Shown piece after piece: positions 12,394-15,741 of a DNA stretch of 15,741 nt. Below the pieces are notes generated by a model. That model was given only the letters and a program-made list of their open reading frames with translations, was not told the DNA's origin and did no database searches. The stretch is from positions 1 through 15,741 of the forward strand of contig NJEK01000063.1 in the NCBI GenBank assembly GCA_002255105.1, read 5' to 3'. The stretch is from Candidatus Wolframiiraptor sp. EX4484-121 (GTDB lineage: Archaea > Thermoproteota > Nitrososphaeria_A > Caldarchaeales > Wolframiiraptoraceae). Position 1 is the first letter of the stretch; each line of letters starts with the position of its first letter. The position numbers and the translations under genes were made by a program.

Positions 12394-13598
12394 CCCCTCT
12401 TCCCGGCCGCCACGATCGAGATCACATCTCCCCACTTCAACCTATAATCTTCCCCAAGCCTAATTTTTCTCCTAGCGTCGATGGCGTATAGGAATGTCCT
12501 TCCAAGATCTGTGTGTATCATGTATGCTAGGTCTCTTGGGGTCGAGCCTTTTGGAACTATGTAGACGTCTGGGAGGACGTTTCCATCCCGGTCGGTCAGC
12601 TTCTCCGGATCCTCGACCGGATATACTGGTATGTATTGGAGGAGGTCGAAGTATGCTCTATTCACGGTTTCTTGAACTCCTGTCGATCCCCACTTCCTTA
12701 ACACATTCTCCCTAATCATCTCTAAAGCCCTGCGCTGGGCTGAGCTGAGCCTTGAGTCGTCTATGATCTCGAAATCCGAGTCTCCTGGTAGATACCTTAT
12801 CAGATCCTTCTCCGCCGCCAGCCTGAGGATCCTCTCGGCCTCCGCACTAACCGGGATCACCTCGTAACCTGCTTCTTTAAGCCTCTTAACGCCGTCCTCC
12901 GCCTCCGGGATGTCTATCTTGTTCGCGGCGACGATTATGGGCTTACTCCTCCTTCTGAGCTCGGTGATGAATTCCCGGAGCTTCTCCCCACTCCATCTCG
13001 ATGGGTGGGCTGGATCTAGGTCTAGATCTTGGATCGTTTCATGTATAAGCTCCATGCTCATCCTCAATCCCGAAAACTTCTTGTAGAGCTCATCTTCGAG
13101 TTCTCCGACCCTGTTCTCGACAACCCTACAGATCCGCCCCCAGTCCGAGGCCAACAATTCTTCAAGCCAGTAATCGAGCTCCTCCTCGACGAGCCTAACA
13201 TCCTCTACCGGGTCGCCTGTCCCAGGTTTCACCGGATTTCCGTCGGGGTCCGTTGCCCCGGCCGCGTCGGCGACCACTATTAGGGCTGAAGCCTGCCTTA
13301 TCTCGTCGAGGAACTGTAGCCCCAGCCCCCTCCCCTCATGCGCCCCCCTGATTATCCCAGGGCAGTCTATGAGTTCGATTGGGATGAACCTCACCCCGTC
13401 TACGCATTTGCTGTTCTTCGGGTTATCCTTGACGCCCAGCTCCCTGCAGACGCATTTTATCCTCAGGTAGCTGACCCCCCTATTGGGTCTGATGGTCGTG
13501 AATGGGTAGTTCGCTATCTCGATCGGCGCTAGGGTCATGGCCGAGAACATCGTGCTCTTCCCAACGTTAGGCTTCCCAACGATTCCAGCTAACTCCAT
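12390..13598 (-). CDS. ychF: YchF/OBG-type GTPase with TGS domain
   Basis: Translation-associated P-loop NTPase of the Obg family, soluble, likely ribosome-binding. From ATG 13598 the protein is 402 residues: G1 GKPNVGKS (8-15), switch NYPFTTIRPN, G3 region DCPGIIRGAHEGRGLG (usually DxAGL; here DCPGI), G4 NKID and the G5-like PVSAEAE. The insertion between G3 and G4 is helical and charged. The C-terminal 80 residues form a TGS domain (LPDVYIVPKGSTPRDLAYMIHTDLG to LKWGDVISIVAAGKRG). NKxD is kept, so GTP preference is expected, unlike bacterial YchF, which prefers ATP. The frame also has a TTG one codon earlier. A GTTAATTTAC element upstream may be the TATA box. The stop overlaps the convergent winged-helix paralogue by 4 nt. 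Intact. Confidence 0.95.
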   Translation of the reverse strand: MELAGIVGKPNVGKSTMFSAMTLAPIEIANYPFTTIRPNRGVSYLRIKCVCRELGVKDNPKNSKCVDGVRFIPIELIDCPGIIRGAHEGRGLGLQFLDEIRQASALIVVADAAGATDPDGNPVKPGTGDPVEDVRLVEEELDYWLEELLASDWGRICRVVENRVGELEDELYKKFSGLRMSMELIHETIQDLDLDPAHPSRWSGEKLREFITELRRRSKPIIVAANKIDIPEAEDGVKRLKEAGYEVIPVSAEAERILRLAAEKDLIRYLPGDSDFEIIDDSRLSSAQRRALEMIRENVLRKWGSTGVQETVNRAYFDLLQYIPVYPVEDPEKLTDRDGNVLPDVYIVPKGSTPRDLAYMIHTDLGRTFLYAIDARRKIRLGEDYRLKWGDVISIVAAGKRG

Positions 13599-13601
13599 CA
13601 A

Positions 13602-13750
13602 GGATTAAGGTGGACTAGGAAGTAAATTAACCCTCTCTCCGAAAATATGATGCACCACGGCCAAGGAAGGGGTGATAGAAGGCTACATCCAACATGGGCT
13701 TGCAAAGCAATTTGAAAGATAAAATAATTAAGGAGGAAGGTGCGTTATTT
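13602..13750. other. Intergenic, YchF promoter side
   Basis: 149 bp between the ferredoxin stop and the YchF start. I see an AT-rich stretch that can serve the YchF promoter and no gene or repeat. Confidence 0.4.
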
Positions 13751-13978
13751 TTATTCGACCTTAATGGCGCTAACGGGGCAGCCCTCGGCAGCCGACTTTA
13801 TGTCATTGACGAGGTTATCGGGAGCTTCCCCTAAAGCAGGGTCTCCTCCCACGCGGTATTTTTCAACCACCTGCGATTTTCCGTCGTCTTGATTCAGTTC
13901 AAAGAAGTCCGGGACCAACGCTATACAGGCTCCGCAACCGATACAGGAATCCCTATCGATTTTGACCTTCGCCGGCAT
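13751..13978 (-). CDS. [4Fe-4S] ferredoxin, single-cluster type
   Basis: Small soluble electron carrier of 75 residues. The cluster ligands are Cys in DSCIGCGACIALVP (CxxCxxC) and the distal GCPVSAIKVE (CP). This is the one-cluster ferredoxin arrangement, with the second cluster lost and a loop (FFELNQDDGKSQVV, then a Pro/Gly-rich segment) in its place, as in thermophile ferredoxins. The start at ATG 13978 is fixed by the family's N-terminus (MPAKVKIDRDSC) and by a TATA box 22-33 nt upstream. It stands alone, so its redox partner is not shown by context. Confidence 0.95.
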   Translation of the reverse strand: MPAKVKIDRDSCIGCGACIALVPDFFELNQDDGKSQVVEKYRVGGDPALGEAPDNLVNDIKSAAEGCPVSAIKVE

Positions 13979-13999
13979 GTTATCTTCCCGGAGATGATG

Positions 14000-14011
14000 C
14001 CTTATAAATAT
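14000..14011 (-). promoter_or_regulatory. TATA box of the ferredoxin gene
   Basis: Minus strand ATATTTATAAGG, 22-33 nt before ATG 13978, with a further AT-rich run beyond it. A strong match to an archaeal promoter. Confidence 0.55.
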
Positions 14012-14258
14012 ATTTCCGCCACACCGCGCGCTAAAAGATGAATTTACAGCTCATGTTAAGATTTTCCCGAGATTTCCTAGATTTTTCATTAAGGGGAAGC
14101 CGCGCGGCTAAACAACGTGAAAATCATAGGCGAGCCTCATCTACACATTATTCGATGTAGTTCGTGACCGATGGGCTCAGAACCTGTTGGAGGAGCTTCT
14201 TTAGAACTCTGGCATGAGCTTTCAGATTCCGGGAAAATTTATGGATAATTCTTGGAAT

Positions 14259-15041
14259 TCAGTAGCCTCTTACCACCCGTTCTTCCAGCCTCCCGAGCTC
14301 TATCAGTATCTTCTTGAACCCGTCCTTCATAACCTTCATGTCATTCATTATGGCAACGAACCTAAATCCTTCATCGACCGCTTGTTTAACCATCTCCGGG
14401 ATCAGCGCGTGGATCCCCGGGGCGATGTCGTATCTCTCACAGACCTTAAGCACCTTCTTCTTTGCCTCCTTGAACTTAGGATTATCGTATTGAGTTGGAA
14501 TGCCTAGGTTCACCGTTAGATCGAAGGGGCCTATGAAAAGCGCATCAATACCCGGCGTCGACGCGATCTCCTCCAAGTTCTCCAAAGCCTGTGGAGTTTC
14601 TATCTGAGCTACTAGGACCCGCTCATCGCGTTCAAAGCCCTCATAATACTTCAAAAAGTCCAACTCGCCGTATCTAATACATCTCCTCGGCCCGGCCCCC
14701 CTTATCCCCTTCGGGGGGTAGGAGGCGTATCTAACCATCCTCTCCGCGTCTTCTCTGGTGTTGACCATGGGCACGACGAGCCCCCTAACCCCCATATCTA
14801 AGACCCGTTTCACGATCACTTGATCATTCCATGAAAGTCTCGCCATGGGTGTAGGCGAGTCATTTTTCAAAGGCATCAATAAGAACTCCAAGTCAGATGG
14901 ATCTATAGGGGCATGTTCTAAATCGAAACATATCCAATCAAAGTTTAGATCCGATAAGGCGTCAACGACATCTGGGTGGTTGATAGTTATCCACGTCCCC
15001 AAAGTAACCTTTCCATCTCTAAGATCCTTCTTCAAACTCAT
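14259..15041 (-). CDS. HpcH/HpaI family aldolase
   Basis: Class II, metal-dependent 2-keto-3-deoxy acid aldolase family (HpaI, RhmA, GarL), cytosolic. From ATG 15041 it is 260 residues. The residues used by E. coli HpaI are at nearly the same numbers: His43 in DLEHAP, Arg68 in MARLSWND, Glu148 in AQIETPQALENL and Asp174 in IGPFDLTVNLG (metal ligands are the Glu and Asp). The glycine-rich phosphate/carboxylate loop YPPKGIRGAGPRR is present. The substrate (hydroxy-oxo-heptanedioate, deoxy-rhamnonate or deoxy-glucarate) cannot be set. The frame is open to 15086, but TAATATATTA at 15064-15073 lies 23-32 nt before ATG 15041, so the shorter start is right and translation is leaderless. No sugar-acid dehydratase is adjacent. 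Confidence 0.88.
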   Translation of the reverse strand: MSLKKDLRDGKVTLGTWITINHPDVVDALSDLNFDWICFDLEHAPIDPSDLEFLLMPLKNDSPTPMARLSWNDQVIVKRVLDMGVRGLVVPMVNTREDAERMVRYASYPPKGIRGAGPRRCIRYGELDFLKYYEGFERDERVLVAQIETPQALENLEEIASTPGIDALFIGPFDLTVNLGIPTQYDNPKFKEAKKKVLKVCERYDIAPGIHALIPEMVKQAVDEGFRFVAIMNDMKVMKDGFKKILIELGRLEERVVRGY

Positions 15042-15063
15042 AGCAGGGATGATAAGATTAGAG

Positions 15064-15073
15064 TAATATATTA
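15064..15073 (-). promoter_or_regulatory. TATA box of the aldolase gene
   Basis: TAATATATTA, a perfect palindrome, 23-32 nt before ATG 15041. It decides the start, because the longer frame would contain it. Confidence 0.6.
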
Positions 15074-15218
15074 GGCTTAGCCGCATGTTTAGAATCCAAA
15101 GTCACTTAACTTTTCCATTTGAGACCGTTACACATCTTCGGGGATCTTTCCGCCGGTTCAAGTACTCACCGGTAGAAATTAATCGGCGAGAAATGGCGAT
15201 TTTGGGCGATCTAAATCC

Positions 15219-15228
15219 TTAATTATAT
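15219..15228 (+). promoter_or_regulatory. TATA box of the RidA-family gene
   Basis: TTAATTATAT, 20-29 nt before ATG 15248. Leaderless or a very short leader. Confidence 0.5.
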
Positions 15229-15247
15229 CCGAGAGTATTTAACAGGC

Positions 15248-15715
15248 ATGGTTGAAGTCGAGAAGAGGATAAGGGAGCTAGGATTAGAATTACCGCCAGC
15301 CCCAAAGCCTGTGGCGACCTACGTGCCATACGTTAAGGTCGGGAATCTGCTATTCATATCTGGACAAGGACCCCTTGTGGAGGGGAAGCCGTATATCACC
15401 GGGAAATTGGGTAAGGAGGTGAGTGAGGAGGAGGGGTATAAGGCAGCCGAGAAGGCGGCGCTAAACTGCATAGCGATAATCAAGGATGCGATGGGGGATC
15501 TGGATAAGGTTGAGCGGATAGTGAAGGTAACGGGCTTCGTGGCCAGCGCTGAGAACTTCAATAGACAACCTTGGGTCGTGAACGGGGCCTCCGATCTCCT
15601 GGTCAAAGTCTTCGGCGAAAGAGGTAAGCACTCTAGGAGCGCCGTAGGCGTCAATGAGCTCCCGCTCAACATACCGGTTGAGATCGAGATGATAGTCCAG
15701 GTAAGGGAGGATTAG
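15248..15715 (+). CDS. RidA / YjgF / UK114 family protein
   Basis: A 155-residue member of the longer RidA subfamily. Trimeric RidA proteins hydrolyse reactive enamine/imine intermediates such as 2-aminoacrylate; the longer subfamily is less well tested. The typical segments are present: YVKVGNLLFISGQGPLVEGK, LGKEVSEEEGYKAAEKAALN, MGDLDKVERIVKVTGFVAS, NGASDLLVKVFGERGKHSRS and the C-terminal AVGVNELPLNIPVEIE. Arg in HSRSAVG and Glu in PVEIE match the RidA Arg105/Glu120 positions that hold the substrate carboxylate. The start at ATG 15248 follows a TATA box. It is divergent from the aldolase gene, with 206 bp between the start codons, so shared regulation is possible. Intact; stop TAG at 15713-15715. 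Confidence 0.92.
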   Translation: MVEVEKRIRELGLELPPAPKPVATYVPYVKVGNLLFISGQGPLVEGKPYITGKLGKEVSEEEGYKAAEKAALNCIAIIKDAMGDLDKVERIVKVTGFVASAENFNRQPWVVNGASDLLVKVFGERGKHSRSAVGVNELPLNIPVEIEMIVQVRED

Positions 15716-15741
15716 AGACGTAAGATAGCGCCCGAATGCGT

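Noticed and set aside
14100..14109. GCCGCGCGGC palindrome in the ferredoxin-aldolase gap
   Set aside because: Ten bases of pure G/C symmetry without any nearby partner site or T run; chance is sufficient.
13979..14258. Search for a small gene or RNA in the 280-bp gap between the ferredoxin and aldolase genes
   Set aside because: Apart from the ferredoxin promoter I found only a 25-codon frame and weak 5-bp hairpins; the longer plus-strand frame from 14214 is a shadow of the aldolase gene.

Overview
The window is archaeal, most likely from a thermophilic member of the Thermoproteota/TACK group. The evidence is: archaeal-type ribosomal proteins uS15 and eS1; a KEOPS Pcc1 subunit; a RecJ-like GAN nuclease; an archaeal YchF GTPase and a DUF2095 protein; a tRNA gene with two small bulge-helix-bulge introns; TATA boxes 25-33 nt before many start codons (leaderless transcripts); and heavy AGA/AGG/ATA codon use. 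The order or genus cannot be assigned from the sequence alone.

Layout. 1-423 (minus): start of a DNA methyltransferase that runs off the left edge. 424-1064: gene-poor. 1065-2077 (plus): a broken mannose-6-phosphate-isomerase-like cupin gene. 2118-2912 (minus): TauE/SafE permease, sharing a promoter zone with the two-intron tRNA-Gln(CTG) at 2964-3080. 3180-4195 (minus): an MFS transporter gene with an internal deletion. 4272-5180 (minus): a membrane protein with a zinc-phospholipase-C-like head. 5306-7439 (plus): the archaeal housekeeping cluster uS15 - GAN - Pcc1, which resumes at 9951 with eS1, a nucleotidyltransferase, DUF2095 and a pair of winged-helix-type paralogues. A metal ABC transporter operon (7411-9838, minus) splits that cluster. 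12390-13598 (minus): YchF. 13751-13978 (minus): ferredoxin. 14259-15041 (minus): HpcH/HpaI aldolase. 15248-15715 (plus): RidA-family protein.

The main surprise is damage. Three genes (cupin, MFS, GAN) each lack an internal block, and the sequence resumes in another reading frame with recognisable family sequence. In a fourth place an ABC ATPase is fused in frame to a permease that lacks its first membrane segment. The cupin gene also carries a perfect 56-bp tandem duplication, and one winged-helix paralogue has an in-frame TAG. GAN is a replisome-associated nuclease, so either this is real decay or strain variation, or the assembled sequence contains deletion errors (for example chimeras from whole-genome amplification). 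The sequence alone cannot decide.

The best candidates for new biology are the tRNA-Gln with one canonical and one D-loop intron, and the winged-helix gene at 11604, whose TATA box lies between the arms of a perfect 13-bp inverted repeat, which suggests autoregulation. I did not find a clear new defence or mobile system, and I see no CRISPR array or insertion sequence.
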